64,000 nucleotides of DNA from assembly GCF_004368785.1 (NCBI RefSeq), contig NZ_SODM01000002.1, positions 620,001 to 684,000 on the forward strand. The letters run 5' to 3'. Origin of the DNA: Flavobacterium sp. 270 (GTDB taxonomy: Bacteria; Bacteroidota; Bacteroidia; Flavobacteriales; Flavobacteriaceae). The position numbers and the translations under genes were made by a program. Positions within the stretch are counted from its first letter, which is position 1, and each line of letters begins with the position of its first letter. Below the pieces are notes generated by a model that ran no database searches, was not told the origin of the DNA, and saw only the letters and a program-made list of their open reading frames with translations. Of the stretch, positions 35,518 through 44,250 are shown piece by piece.

Positions 35518-36515
35518 TGGAGTTAACTTTTACACATCACCAATCTGCGCACTGCGAAAACGGAGTGGCTTCGAACCTGCTTAAAAACAGCGGACTCAAC
35601 ATCAGCGAACCGATGGTTTTTGGTATTGGTTCAGGTTTGTTTTTTGTATATCTGCCTTTTATAAAAGTCAATCATGCGCCGGCAATTAGTTATAGAACAC
35701 TGCCGGGACAGATTTTTAATAAAGTAGCGAATCGCTTAAATTTAAAAATAAAAAGACAAAAATTTTCTTCTGTTTCTAATGCCAATAAAGCCTTAGACGA
35801 AAATTTAAAAAACAATATTCCAACCGGATTACAAGTTGGTGTTTATCATTTAAGTTATTTTCCAGATGAATACCGTTTCCATTTTAACGCGCACAATTTG
35901 GTCGTTTACGGCAAAACCGAAACTGATTATTTAGTAAGCGATCCCGTTATGGAAACCGTTACAACTCTTACACACGACGAATTAGATAAAGTACGTTTTG
36001 CCAAAGGAGCTTTTGCGCCGCGCGGCCAAATGTATTATCCAATTCAAATTCCAAAAGATGTAGATCTGAAAAGTGCTATAATAAAAGGAATCAAAAATAC
36101 CTGTCGTGATATGCTGGCGCCAATGCCAATTGTCGGTGTACGCGGCATCAAATTTGTGTCCAAACAAATTAGAAAATGGCCGATAAAATACGGCACTAAA
36201 AAAGCCAATCATTATCTGGCGCAAATGGTAAGAATGCAGGAAGAAATAGGAACTGGAGGCGGTGGTTTCCGTTTTATTTATGCAGCATTTTTACAAGAAG
36301 CTTCGGTTATTTTAAATAATGAAGAACTAAAAGTGCTTTCTAAAGAAATGACTCAGATTGGAGATTCATGGCGTGATTTTGCTGTAGAAGCTTCTCGAAT
36401 TTACAAAAACAGAAGCGCCAAAGAAGATGCTTACAACACGATTGCCGATGAACTTTTGGACATTGCTAACAGAGAAGAAGTGTTTTTTAAGAAACTAAAA
36501 AAAGCAATCAGCTAG
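35517..36515 (+). CDS. BtrH-like acyltransferase/peptidase-fold protein
   Basis: The 332-residue protein begins with FTHHQSAHCENGVASNLLK, where Cys14 follows a His pair, as in BtrH N-terminal-domain proteins (papain-like C39/BtrH fold). HFNAHNLVVYG (around residue 120) and DYLVSDPV supply the expected His and Asp. BtrH transfers an acyl chain from ACP to an amine in butirosin biosynthesis. The C-terminal half (about 190-332) is helical. In this cluster it could move the aryl-polyene acyl chain from ACP to an acceptor. It sits directly before an ABC transporter. Confidence 0.78.
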   Translation: MELTFTHHQSAHCENGVASNLLKNSGLNISEPMVFGIGSGLFFVYLPFIKVNHAPAISYRTLPGQIFNKVANRLNLKIKRQKFSSVSNANKALDENLKNNIPTGLQVGVYHLSYFPDEYRFHFNAHNLVVYGKTETDYLVSDPVMETVTTLTHDELDKVRFAKGAFAPRGQMYYPIQIPKDVDLKSAIIKGIKNTCRDMLAPMPIVGVRGIKFVSKQIRKWPIKYGTKKANHYLAQMVRMQEEIGTGGGGFRFIYAAFLQEASVILNNEELKVLSKEMTQIGDSWRDFAVEASRIYKNRSAKEDAYNTIADELLDIANREEVFFKKLKKAIS

Positions 36516-36521
36516 CATATT

Positions 36522-37274
36522 TTGAATCCCATTATTAAAATAGAATCCCTTTCGAAAAAGTACAAAAATGCAGAAATGTATTCTTTGAATGATTTTTCGC
36601 TAAACATATACGAAGGCCAGATTTTTGGTTTACTGGGTCCAAACGGAGCCGGAAAAACAACTTTAATTTCTATGCTTTGTGGTTTGGTAAAACCAACTTC
36701 GGGGCATTTTACCATTTATGATTTGAACTACGCAAATCATTCCTCAAAAATCAAAAAAATTATTGGCGTTGTTCCTCAGGAATATGCTTTATATCCAACA
36801 TTAACTGCAAGAGAAAATCTGCATTATTTTGGAAGTATGTACGGCTTAAAAGGAACTGATCTAAAAGACAAAGTAGTCGAAACTTTAGATCTTTTAGGGC
36901 TTTTAAAATTTGCCGACAAACGCATCGAAACTTTTTCGGGCGGTATGAAACGAAGAGTAAATCTTATTGCCGGAATCCTGCACAATCCGAAAGTTTTGTT
37001 TTTGGATGAACCAACTGTTGGTGTTGATGTGCAATCTAAAAATGCCATTATTGATTATTTAAAAGTGTTGAACCAAAAAGGAACCACTATAATATATACT
37101 TCTCATCATTTGGCAGAAGCCGAAGATTTTTGTTCGAATATTGCTATTCTGGACCGAGGCAGAATTTTTGCGCAAGGATCACCAGAAGGATTAATTCATG
37201 CCACCGAAGAAGCCAGAAATCTCGAAGATGTTTTTATTTCATTAACCGGTAAAGACTTTAGAGATGGTGCATAA
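36522..37274 (+). CDS. ABC transporter ATP-binding protein
   Basis: The 250-residue protein has Walker A GPNGAGKTT, Q-loop VPQEYALYP, signature FSGGMKRR, Walker B VLFLDEPTVGVD and switch histidine TSHH. The start is TTG at 36522; the next downstream ATG would remove the first strand. It pairs with the ABC-2-type permease downstream, which it overlaps by 11 bases. The pair probably exports or flips a pigment precursor or lipid. Confidence 0.92.
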   Translation: MNPIIKIESLSKKYKNAEMYSLNDFSLNIYEGQIFGLLGPNGAGKTTLISMLCGLVKPTSGHFTIYDLNYANHSSKIKKIIGVVPQEYALYPTLTARENLHYFGSMYGLKGTDLKDKVVETLDLLGLLKFADKRIETFSGGMKRRVNLIAGILHNPKVLFLDEPTVGVDVQSKNAIIDYLKVLNQKGTTIIYTSHHLAEAEDFCSNIAILDRGRIFAQGSPEGLIHATEEARNLEDVFISLTGKDFRDGA

Positions 37275-38547
37275 AATTTGGATGTCGGTAGTAAAAGAAT
37301 TTCTTTTACTCAAAAGAGATTTAGGCGGATTGATCATTTTATTTATCATGCCTTTGGTTTTGGTTATTACCGTAACCTTAATTCAAGACAGTACTTTTAA
37401 AACCATCAGCGAAAATAAAATTCAGATTTTATTGGTTGATCAGGATCAGGGTTCTGTTTCTAAAACCGTTTTTGATAATCTGGAAAAAAGCAATTTGTTT
37501 ACCGTAGTTACTCAAATTGACAATAAACCTATTACCGAAGAAACAGCAAAAGAAGCCGTCTACAAAGGAAAATTTCAATTGGCAATTGTAATTCCGAAAA
37601 ATTTAAGTACCGATTTACAAACCAAGATTGATCAGAATGTAGCCAAAATTGTCAGCAGCATGGGTTTAGCCGACAGCACGGCAACGGCAGCACCTTCTAA
37701 AGTAATTAAAGAAAAAGAAGTAAAACTGTATTTTGATCCGGCGGTTCAGATGAGTTTTAAAAATGCGGTGATGAATTCGATTGATAAAATGATTTCACAA
37801 ATCGAAACTAAATCTATTTACACTACTTTTCAAAATCAATTAGGCGAAGGAACAACTTCATTTGAACAAAAAAGTTTTATTACTTTCAAAGAAATAATTC
37901 CAAAAATCAACAACAAAGAAGTACTGCCAAATTCGGTACAGCACAACGTTCCTGCCTGGACACTTTTTGCTATATTTTTTATTGTAATTCCGTTGTCTAT
38001 CAATATCGTAAAAGAAAAATCACAAGGAACATTTGTTCGGTTATTAACCAATCCGGTTTCTAATTTAATTGTCATTATCGGAAAAACTATCACCTATTCT
38101 GCAATCTGTATGATTCAGTTTTACATGATGGTTGCCGTTGCCATTTTTCTGTTTCCACATATTGGACTTCCTCCATTAAATATCGAAGGACATTTGTTTT
38201 TAATGAGTATCGTTGCTTTATTTTCTGGTTTTGCCGCAATAGGATTCGGAATTTTATTAGGAACTGTTGCCAGCACACAAGAACAGTCTGCTCCTTTTGG
38301 CGCAACAAGCGTTATCATTTTAGCTGCCGTTGGCGGTGTTTGGGTTCCGGTTTTTGCCATGCCAAAAATCATGCAGATTATTGCAAAATCATCTCCTATG
38401 AATTGGGCATTAGAAGCTTTTTACGACGTTTTATTGCGCAACGTATCTTTATTAGAAATCATTCCAAAAATAAGTTTATTGTTTTTGTTTTTTATAATCA
38501 CAACCTCGATCGCACTATTTTATGACAAAAAGAAAAGAACAGTTTAA
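37264..38547 (+). CDS. ABC-2-type transporter permease
   Basis: The 427-residue protein has one N-terminal helix (about 16-38), a periplasmic domain of about 200 residues, and five or six C-terminal helices from about residue 235. This fits ABC-2/NodJ-LinO exporters with a large extracytoplasmic loop. The upstream ATPase overlaps it by 11 bases, and the downstream thioesterase start overlaps its end by 26 bases. Substrate is not known. Confidence 0.88.
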   Translation: MVHKIWMSVVKEFLLLKRDLGGLIILFIMPLVLVITVTLIQDSTFKTISENKIQILLVDQDQGSVSKTVFDNLEKSNLFTVVTQIDNKPITEETAKEAVYKGKFQLAIVIPKNLSTDLQTKIDQNVAKIVSSMGLADSTATAAPSKVIKEKEVKLYFDPAVQMSFKNAVMNSIDKMISQIETKSIYTTFQNQLGEGTTSFEQKSFITFKEIIPKINNKEVLPNSVQHNVPAWTLFAIFFIVIPLSINIVKEKSQGTFVRLLTNPVSNLIVIIGKTITYSAICMIQFYMMVAVAIFLFPHIGLPPLNIEGHLFLMSIVALFSGFAAIGFGILLGTVASTQEQSAPFGATSVIILAAVGGVWVPVFAMPKIMQIIAKSSPMNWALEAFYDVLLRNVSLLEIIPKISLLFLFFIITTSIALFYDKKKRTV

Positions 38548-38971
38548 CGAGGCTAGTGACCTAACCGTAACCCACGAAATCAGAATTCGTTTTAACGAAA
38601 CTGATCCGCTTGGCATCGTTTGGCACGGAAACTATATTACTTATTTTGAAGACGGAAGAGAAGCATTCGGACGCCAGCACGGACTTACATATTTGGATAT
38701 TGCAGCAACAGGTTATACAACGCCAATTGTAAAATCAAAATGCGAACATAAATTATCACTTCGTTACGGCGATGTGGTCACAATAGAAACAACAGTTGTT
38801 GATACTCCTGCCGCCAAAATGATTTACCGCTTTAAAATTATTGATGCCAAAGGCGAAGTTGCCTGCACCGGCGAAACTGTTCAGGTATTTTTAGACAAAG
38901 AAGGAAATTTAATGCTGACCAATCCTCCTTTCTATGAAGAATGGAAACGAAAAGTTGGGTTATTAAAATAA
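38522..38971 (+). CDS. 4-hydroxybenzoyl-CoA thioesterase-family acyl thioesterase
   Basis: The 149-residue hot-dog protein has IRFNETDPLGIVWHGNYITYFEDGREAFGRQHG, which contains the 4HBT catalytic Asp (NETDPLGIVWHGNY). It hydrolyses acyl- or aroyl-CoA/ACP. In aryl-polyene clusters a related thioesterase releases the polyene acid or edits mis-primed ACP. It overlaps the permease gene. Confidence 0.88.
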   Translation: MTKRKEQFNEASDLTVTHEIRIRFNETDPLGIVWHGNYITYFEDGREAFGRQHGLTYLDIAATGYTTPIVKSKCEHKLSLRYGDVVTIETTVVDTPAAKMIYRFKIIDAKGEVACTGETVQVFLDKEGNLMLTNPPFYEEWKRKVGLLK

Positions 38972-39113
38972 AACACAGATTTCACGAATTAGCACAAATT
39001 TTAAAATAGAAAATCTGTGCAAATCTGCTTTAATCTGTATAATCTGCGTGAAACCTTTAGACAAAATAAATCCGCTTAATCTGCAAGATCTGCGAGAGAT
39101 TAAACACAGAATA

Positions 39114-39140
39114 CCTACAAGGTTTTGAAAACCTTGCAGG
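39114..39140. repeat. Palindromic intergenic element
   Basis: CAAGGTTTTGAAAACCTTG with outer CCT/AGG forms a 27-bp near-perfect palindrome. It ends a 190-base gap (38972-39161) that otherwise holds several copies of the words 'aatctg(c/t)(g/a)' in both orientations, such as CACAGATTTCACGAATTAG and AAATCTGTGCAAATCTGC. No coding sense is seen in the gap. Confidence 0.78.
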
Positions 39141-39161
39141 AAAGAATAAAAACAGAATATA

Positions 39162-40316
39162 ATGATTATTAAAGAAGTATATATTACAGAAACCAATTGT
39201 ATCACGCCATTAGGATTTGATGTCGAGTCAAACATTGATGCTATTGTGAACAGTAAATCTGGAATTGCACAACACGAAGATCTTTCTTTGATGCCGATGC
39301 CGTTTTATGCTTCAATCATAAATAATGAGAAATTAAACAGTGCTTTTGAAAAAATAAGCACCAAAACAAAATATTCTCGTTTAGAGAAAATGATGATTTT
39401 GGCTTTAGAGCCGATTATCAAAAATTCCGGAGTTACATTAAATTCAAAAACGGGTTTTATCCTTTCTACAACAAAAGGAAATGTTACCGCTTTGAAAAGC
39501 GATTCTGAAGAAAGCTTTCAAAACGCACATTTAGATGTTTTAGCAAAAAACGTTTCCCATTTCTTCGGATTTACGACACAGCCAATTGTAGTTTCAAATG
39601 CATGTGTTTCTGGGATTTTAGCTATTTCAATTGCCAAAAGATTAATTCAGTCAGCGCTTTACGATCATGTTTTTGTTATTGCCGGCGATGAAGTTTCAGA
39701 ATTTGTTTTATCTGGTTTTAATGCTTTTCAGGCAATGAGTGATCTGCCTTGCAAACCGTATTCTAAAAATAGAACCGGCGTAAGTTTAGGCGAAGCAACA
39801 GCAGCCGTTTTAGTTTCGGCGAATCCGGCAACCGCTAAAATAAAAGTTATCGGCGACAGTTCGATAAACGACGCGAATCATATTTCTGGCCCTTCAAGAA
39901 CGGGTGAAGGTTTGTTTTTAAGTATTCAGAATGCTTTGAAAGAAGCTCAAATCGAAGCTCAAAAAATAGATTATATTTCAGCGCACGGAACAGCAACGCC
40001 TTTCAATGACGAAATGGAAGCGATTGCACTAAATCGTTTGGGTTTACAAAATGTTCCTATAAATAGTTTAAAAGGTTTTTACGGACATACATTAGGCGCT
40101 TCGGGATTATTAGAAACGGTTATTGCAATTGAATCTGCAAACCAAAATATGCTTTTTGAATCGAAAGGTTTTGATGAAATTGGCGTAAGCGAACCAATTA
40201 ACGTAATTGAGAAAAACGAAGAAAAGAAGATTGATTTCTTTTTGAAAACGGCTTCTGGATTTGGAGGTTGTAATACGGCTGTAGTTTTTGAAAAAGTAAA
40301 ACACGAATTGCACTAA
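39162..40316 (+). CDS. Beta-ketoacyl synthase, pigment cluster (second)
   Basis: The 384-residue protein has a full active site: Cys148 in VSNACVSG, His275 in SAHGTATPFND and His309 in KGFYGHTLGASG, ending in ASGFGGCNTAVVFEK. The N-terminus (MIIKEVYITETNCITPLG) is complete. It is a KAS I/II-type enzyme of the pigment PKS; by aryl-polyene analogy, one such enzyme performs priming and another elongation. A repeat hairpin separates it from the thioesterase gene. Confidence 0.88.
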   Translation: MIIKEVYITETNCITPLGFDVESNIDAIVNSKSGIAQHEDLSLMPMPFYASIINNEKLNSAFEKISTKTKYSRLEKMMILALEPIIKNSGVTLNSKTGFILSTTKGNVTALKSDSEESFQNAHLDVLAKNVSHFFGFTTQPIVVSNACVSGILAISIAKRLIQSALYDHVFVIAGDEVSEFVLSGFNAFQAMSDLPCKPYSKNRTGVSLGEATAAVLVSANPATAKIKVIGDSSINDANHISGPSRTGEGLFLSIQNALKEAQIEAQKIDYISAHGTATPFNDEMEAIALNRLGLQNVPINSLKGFYGHTLGASGLLETVIAIESANQNMLFESKGFDEIGVSEPINVIEKNEEKKIDFFLKTASGFGGCNTAVVFEKVKHELH

Positions 40317-40332
40317 TTTTCACGAATTGAAA

Positions 40333-40947
40333 ATGAAACTATCAAAATTCATATTTATAACTCTAATTCTTCTTTCATCATTTGGATGTAAAAAGAAAGA
40401 AGTGTCTGAATCTGATTTTGAAAAAAATGTAATTAACAATGTATTCATTGAAATTGTAGATTCTATTTATATGGATAGAAGAACTGTTCTACCACCACCA
40501 CCTCCTCCAAGATTAGACCCTAAAACAAATGAGCGTGATACGATTGCACACAAAGAAATATTAAAAAAATATTGGCACGAACAAGACAGTATTAAAAAGG
40601 ATAAAAATAGAATCTTAATAGCCGTTTATGATTTTATTGAAAACAATAAAATTAAGGATGATAAATTTGATTTAACGCCTTTTAAAAAGAATAAAAAATA
40701 CGATTTTCAATATATGTCCAAATTTCCTGAAGAGCGATTTTGGGATATAAATGACAAAAAAAGTTCACTTCCTGTAGGCACAATATCAATTTCTAAAATT
40801 CATTTTAATAAAACTAAAACATCAGGAACTTTAAAAGCAAGTGCTTCATGTGGCGGTGGGAGATGCGGACGAGGATTTGAAATTACAATTAAAAATAGAT
40901 CCGGAGAATGGCATATCAGTAAAATTATTGATACTTGGGTTTCTTAA
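40333..40947 (+). CDS. Lipoprotein of unknown function inside the pigment cluster
   Basis: The start at ATG 40333 (rather than TTG 40327) gives 204 residues with a lipoprotein signal (ITLILLSSFGC, KKKEVSE). It has a run of seven prolines in VLPPPPPPRLDP, a charged central part, and CGGGRCGRGFEITIKNRSGEWHIS near the end, where two cysteines could form a disulphide or bind a metal. I do not recognise the family. It sits between two ketosynthase genes and has no obvious chemistry for polyene synthesis, so it may be a later insertion or a delivery factor. Confidence 0.72.
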   Translation: MKLSKFIFITLILLSSFGCKKKEVSESDFEKNVINNVFIEIVDSIYMDRRTVLPPPPPPRLDPKTNERDTIAHKEILKKYWHEQDSIKKDKNRILIAVYDFIENNKIKDDKFDLTPFKKNKKYDFQYMSKFPEERFWDINDKKSSLPVGTISISKIHFNKTKTSGTLKASASCGGGRCGRGFEITIKNRSGEWHISKIIDTWVS

Positions 40948-40970
40948 AAAACAAATCTGTATTAAAAAAA

Positions 40971-41588
40971 ATGACTCAAAACAAAACCTACATACAATCC
41001 TACATCAAAATAGAAAACAACGAAATTGTTCTCAACGGAACTTCTGTATTCAAAATTGAACCAACTGATTTCGCTGATTTCGCCAAACAAGCTTTACGTC
41101 ATTTTGAGATTCAATATCCAAAGTTTTTCAAAATGGATGCTTTGAGCAAACTGGCTTTTTTGGGTTCTGAATTGCTTTTGAGCCCGATAACTTCTGCAGA
41201 GCAGGAAAATAATATTGCTTTGGTTTTGGCGAATAAATCGTCGAGTTTAGATACTGATGTAAAATATCAGGAATCAATTTCAGACAAAGAAAATTATTTT
41301 CCGAGTCCGGCGGTGTTCGTTTATACGCTTCCAAATATATGTTTGGGCGAAATAAGTATTCGTCATCAGCTGAAAAGTGAAAATTCTTTCTTTATATTTG
41401 ATGCCTTTAACACAGAATTTATGTCGAATTATTCTAATATTCTTTTGAATACGAATAAAGCAGATACCGTTTTGTGTGGCTGGGTTGAATTTTTTAATGA
41501 CAATTATAAAGCTTTTCTTTGTACCATAAGTGCACAGGAAAACACGAAATATATTAACGAAACGATCAATACTTTATACAATAAATAA
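40971..41588 (+). CDS. Truncated ketosynthase-like protein
   Basis: The start at ATG 40971 gives 205 residues. SPAVFVYTLPNICLGEISIRHQ and LSKLAFLGSELLLSP recall the N-terminal half of KAS-like chain-length-factor proteins (Ketoacyl-synt_2 family), but the protein is about half the normal length. At the nucleophile region it has no recognisable ACSSG motif. It probably serves as a partner or structural subunit for the adjacent ketosynthases. It is two bases before the second ACP gene. Confidence 0.72.
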   Translation: MTQNKTYIQSYIKIENNEIVLNGTSVFKIEPTDFADFAKQALRHFEIQYPKFFKMDALSKLAFLGSELLLSPITSAEQENNIALVLANKSSSLDTDVKYQESISDKENYFPSPAVFVYTLPNICLGEISIRHQLKSENSFFIFDAFNTEFMSNYSNILLNTNKADTVLCGWVEFFNDNYKAFLCTISAQENTKYINETINTLYNK

Positions 41589-41590
41589 TC

Positions 41591-41848
41591 ATGGAAGCAT
41601 TAAAAGCAGAATTAAAAAACAAAATCATTACAACTTTAAACCTTGAAGATATCGCTGTTGAAGATATTGCAGATAACGATGCTTTGTTTGGTGACGGTTT
41701 AGGTTTAGACTCGATTGATGCTCTGGAGTTAATCGTGATTTTAGATAAAGATTACGGAATTAAATTAGTAGATCCGAAAGAAGGAAAAACTATTTTTCAG
41801 TCTATCGAAACTATGGCAGCTTATATTGACGCTAACAGAACGAAGTAA
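41591..41848 (+). CDS. Acyl carrier protein 2
   Basis: The 85-residue protein has the phosphopantetheine site Ser (about Ser38) in GLGLDSIDALEL, with acidic flanks and DKDYGIKLVD in helix III. It shares the short length of the first ACP but differs in sequence, so the two may serve different chains, for example the aryl polyene and the alkyl resorcinol. It is preceded by the KS-like gene and followed by a palindromic repeat. Confidence 0.92.
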   Translation: MEALKAELKNKIITTLNLEDIAVEDIADNDALFGDGLGLDSIDALELIVILDKDYGIKLVDPKEGKTIFQSIETMAAYIDANRTK

Positions 41849-41919
41849 TTTTAGATTTCAGACTTTAGATTTTAGATCTCTTAAACAGAAATATTAAAAT
41901 CTAATTCAGATAATATGTC

Positions 41920-41951
41920 AACTTTGTCAAAGTTTAAACTTTGACAAAGTT
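41920..41951. repeat. Perfect 32-bp palindrome, 'ctttgtcaaag' family
   Basis: AACTTTGTCAAAGTTT (41920-41935) is followed without a loop by its exact complement (41936-41951). Two close relatives occur at 58486-58518 and 59274-59306. It lies within the 138-base gap between the ACP and ketosynthase genes, which also contains an inverted pair of 'ttttagattt/aaatctaaaa' words. Confidence 0.88.
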
Positions 41952-41986
41952 CGAGCAAATCTAAAATCATAAATCTAAAATCTAAA

Positions 41987-43186
41987 ATGACAAAAGGTGT
42001 TGCCATAACAGGAATGGGAATTATCTCCGCGATCGGGAATTCTGTCGAGGAGAATTATATTTCGTTAATCGAAAATAAAATCGGCGTTTCTAAAATTCAG
42101 AATATTTCTACTGTTCACGAAAATGTAATTAAAGTTGGAGAAATCAAAAAAACCAATTCAGAAATGATTGGCGAATTGAATCTTCCTGAAACTAATAACT
42201 TTTCGAGAACGGCTATGATTGGTACTTTAGCAGCAAAACAAGCTGTTGAAAATGCCGGCATTACCAATATAAACGAATTTAGAACCGGACTAATTTCGGC
42301 AACAAGCGTTGGCGGAATGGACATGACCGAAAAACATTATTACGATTATTTCGAAAAACCAGAACTGGTAAAATACATTACGTGTCATGACGGCGGTGAT
42401 GTTGCAGATAAAATCGCAGAAGAATTAGGTCTTAAAGGAATGGTTACTACAATAAGTACCGCCTGTTCTTCGGCAGCAAATTCGATTATGCTTGGCGCAC
42501 GACTTATTAAAACCGGAAAATTAGATCGTGTAATTGTAGGAGGTGCCGATGCTTTGGCAAAATTTACCATCAACGGATTTAAGACTTTAATGATTTTAAC
42601 TGACGATTACAACAAACCTTTTGACAACAATCGTAAGGGATTAAATCTTGGCGAAGCGGCAGCATATTTGGTTTTAGAATCGGATGAAGTTGTGGCAAAA
42701 CAAAACAAAAAAGTCCTGGCAAGAGTTTCGGGTTACGGAAATGCAAACGACGCTTTTCATCAAACCGCTTCTTCAGAAAATGGAGACGGCGCTTATTTGG
42801 CAATGAAAAAAGCGTTTGAAGTTTCGGGTTTAAAACCTTCTCAGATTGATTATATCAACGTACACGGAACGGCAACTCCAAACAATGATTTATCTGAAGG
42901 AAGAGCTTTGCGCCGTATCTACGAAGATGAAAAAGTGCCTGATTTTAGTTCGACAAAACCTTTTACAGGACACACTTTAGCGGCGGCGGCGGCGATTGAA
43001 GCTGTTTACAGCGTTTTGGCCATTCAGAATAATGCCGTTTATCCGAATTTGAATTTTGAAACTCAAATGGAAGAATTCGATTTGACGCCGCAAACTACTT
43101 TAAAAAACAAAAATATCGAACACGTTTTATCCAATTCTTTTGGTTTTGGAGGAAATTGTTCAACCCTTATATTTTCAAAAAGCTAA
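41987..43186 (+). CDS. Beta-ketoacyl synthase, pigment cluster (third)
   Basis: The 399-residue protein has the triad Cys160 (STACSSAANS), His293 (NVHGTATPNND) and His329 (KPFTGHTLAAAAA), and ends NSFGFGGNCSTLIF. It is followed by a ketosynthase-like gene lacking the nucleophile, whose start overlaps its stop. This KS plus chain-length-factor pair is the core of type II PKS systems, so this is the likely elongating ketosynthase of the polyene (ApeO-like role). Confidence 0.9.
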   Translation: MTKGVAITGMGIISAIGNSVEENYISLIENKIGVSKIQNISTVHENVIKVGEIKKTNSEMIGELNLPETNNFSRTAMIGTLAAKQAVENAGITNINEFRTGLISATSVGGMDMTEKHYYDYFEKPELVKYITCHDGGDVADKIAEELGLKGMVTTISTACSSAANSIMLGARLIKTGKLDRVIVGGADALAKFTINGFKTLMILTDDYNKPFDNNRKGLNLGEAAAYLVLESDEVVAKQNKKVLARVSGYGNANDAFHQTASSENGDGAYLAMKKAFEVSGLKPSQIDYINVHGTATPNNDLSEGRALRRIYEDEKVPDFSSTKPFTGHTLAAAAAIEAVYSVLAIQNNAVYPNLNFETQMEEFDLTPQTTLKNKNIEHVLSNSFGFGGNCSTLIFSKS

Positions 43187-44250
43187 TGACAAAAAAAACA
43201 TATATAAATGGAGTAGGCTGTATTTCGACTCAAAAAACATTTGATACTGTTTTTTTGGAAGAAGCCGTTGTAAATCACGATCAAAATGTACTCGCAATTG
43301 TACCGCCAGTTTATAAAGAATACATTTCGCCTGCAGCAATTCGAAGAATGGCAAAAGGAGTAAAAAACGGAATTGTGGCTTCATCACTAGCAATGAAAGA
43401 TGCTAATGTAGAAAATGTTGACGCCATAATTACCGGAACTGGTTTAGGATGTATCGAAGATTCTGAAAAATTCCTAAAAAGCATTCTGGATAATAATGAA
43501 GAATTTTTAACGCCGACTTCTTTTATTCAATCAACGCATAATACTGTTGGCGCGCAGATTGCTCTTTTACAGCAATGCAAAGGCTATAATTTTACGTATG
43601 TAAACGGCGCTGTTTCTTTTGAATCGGCACTTATAGACGCTAAAATGCAAATTGAAGAAGACGAAGCCAATTCTATTTTAGTGGGCGGTGTTGATGAAAA
43701 TGGGGATTATACTACTGCCCTTTTCAAATTAAACGGACGCATTAAAAAAGATAATTCCGGGCCTTATGATCTTTTGACTTCTGCAACAAGCGGTGCAGTT
43801 TACGGAGAAGGCACTAGTTTTTTTGTTTTACAAAATGAAAGAAAAGACAATACATACGCCGAACTTCTTGATGTTGCGATTGTAAATACATTGGAAGAAA
43901 ATGAAATTGAATCTGAAATCAAGTCTTTTCTAAAATCAAATAATCTGGAGATTTCTGATATCGATGCCCTGGTTTTAGGTTTTGACGGAAATGCTGCTTT
44001 TGAAAATTATTATAAAAATATTGCCGAAAATGCTTTTGCACAAACACCTGTTTTATATTACAAACATTTGAGCGGCGAATACGATACGGCTTCCGCTTTT
44101 GCTTTTTGGATGGCAGCAAAAATCATCAAAACGCAGGAAGTTCCGGAAATTATCAAAGTAAATTCGTTTACAAAACCAGCTTACAACACTATTTTATTGT
44201 ACAACCAATTAAACGGAAAAAATCATAGTTTTACGTTACTTTCAAAATGA
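43186..44250 (+). CDS. Ketosynthase-like chain-length-factor protein lacking the active-site cysteine
   Basis: The start at ATG 43186 overlaps the stop of the preceding KS and gives 354 residues. The fold is thiolase-like (ITGTGLGCIEDSE, TPTSFIQSTHNTVGAQIA), but at the nucleophile the sequence is NGAVSFESAL, with Val143 where Cys is expected. The catalytic histidines also appear lost (LVLGFDGNAAFEN, YYKHLSGEYDTASAF). It should pair with the 41987 ketosynthase and set chain length, as ApeC-type proteins do. Confidence 0.85.
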   Translation: MTKKTYINGVGCISTQKTFDTVFLEEAVVNHDQNVLAIVPPVYKEYISPAAIRRMAKGVKNGIVASSLAMKDANVENVDAIITGTGLGCIEDSEKFLKSILDNNEEFLTPTSFIQSTHNTVGAQIALLQQCKGYNFTYVNGAVSFESALIDAKMQIEEDEANSILVGGVDENGDYTTALFKLNGRIKKDNSGPYDLLTSATSGAVYGEGTSFFVLQNERKDNTYAELLDVAIVNTLEENEIESEIKSFLKSNNLEISDIDALVLGFDGNAAFENYYKNIAENAFAQTPVLYYKHLSGEYDTASAFAFWMAAKIIKTQEVPEIIKVNSFTKPAYNTILLYNQLNGKNHSFTLLSK

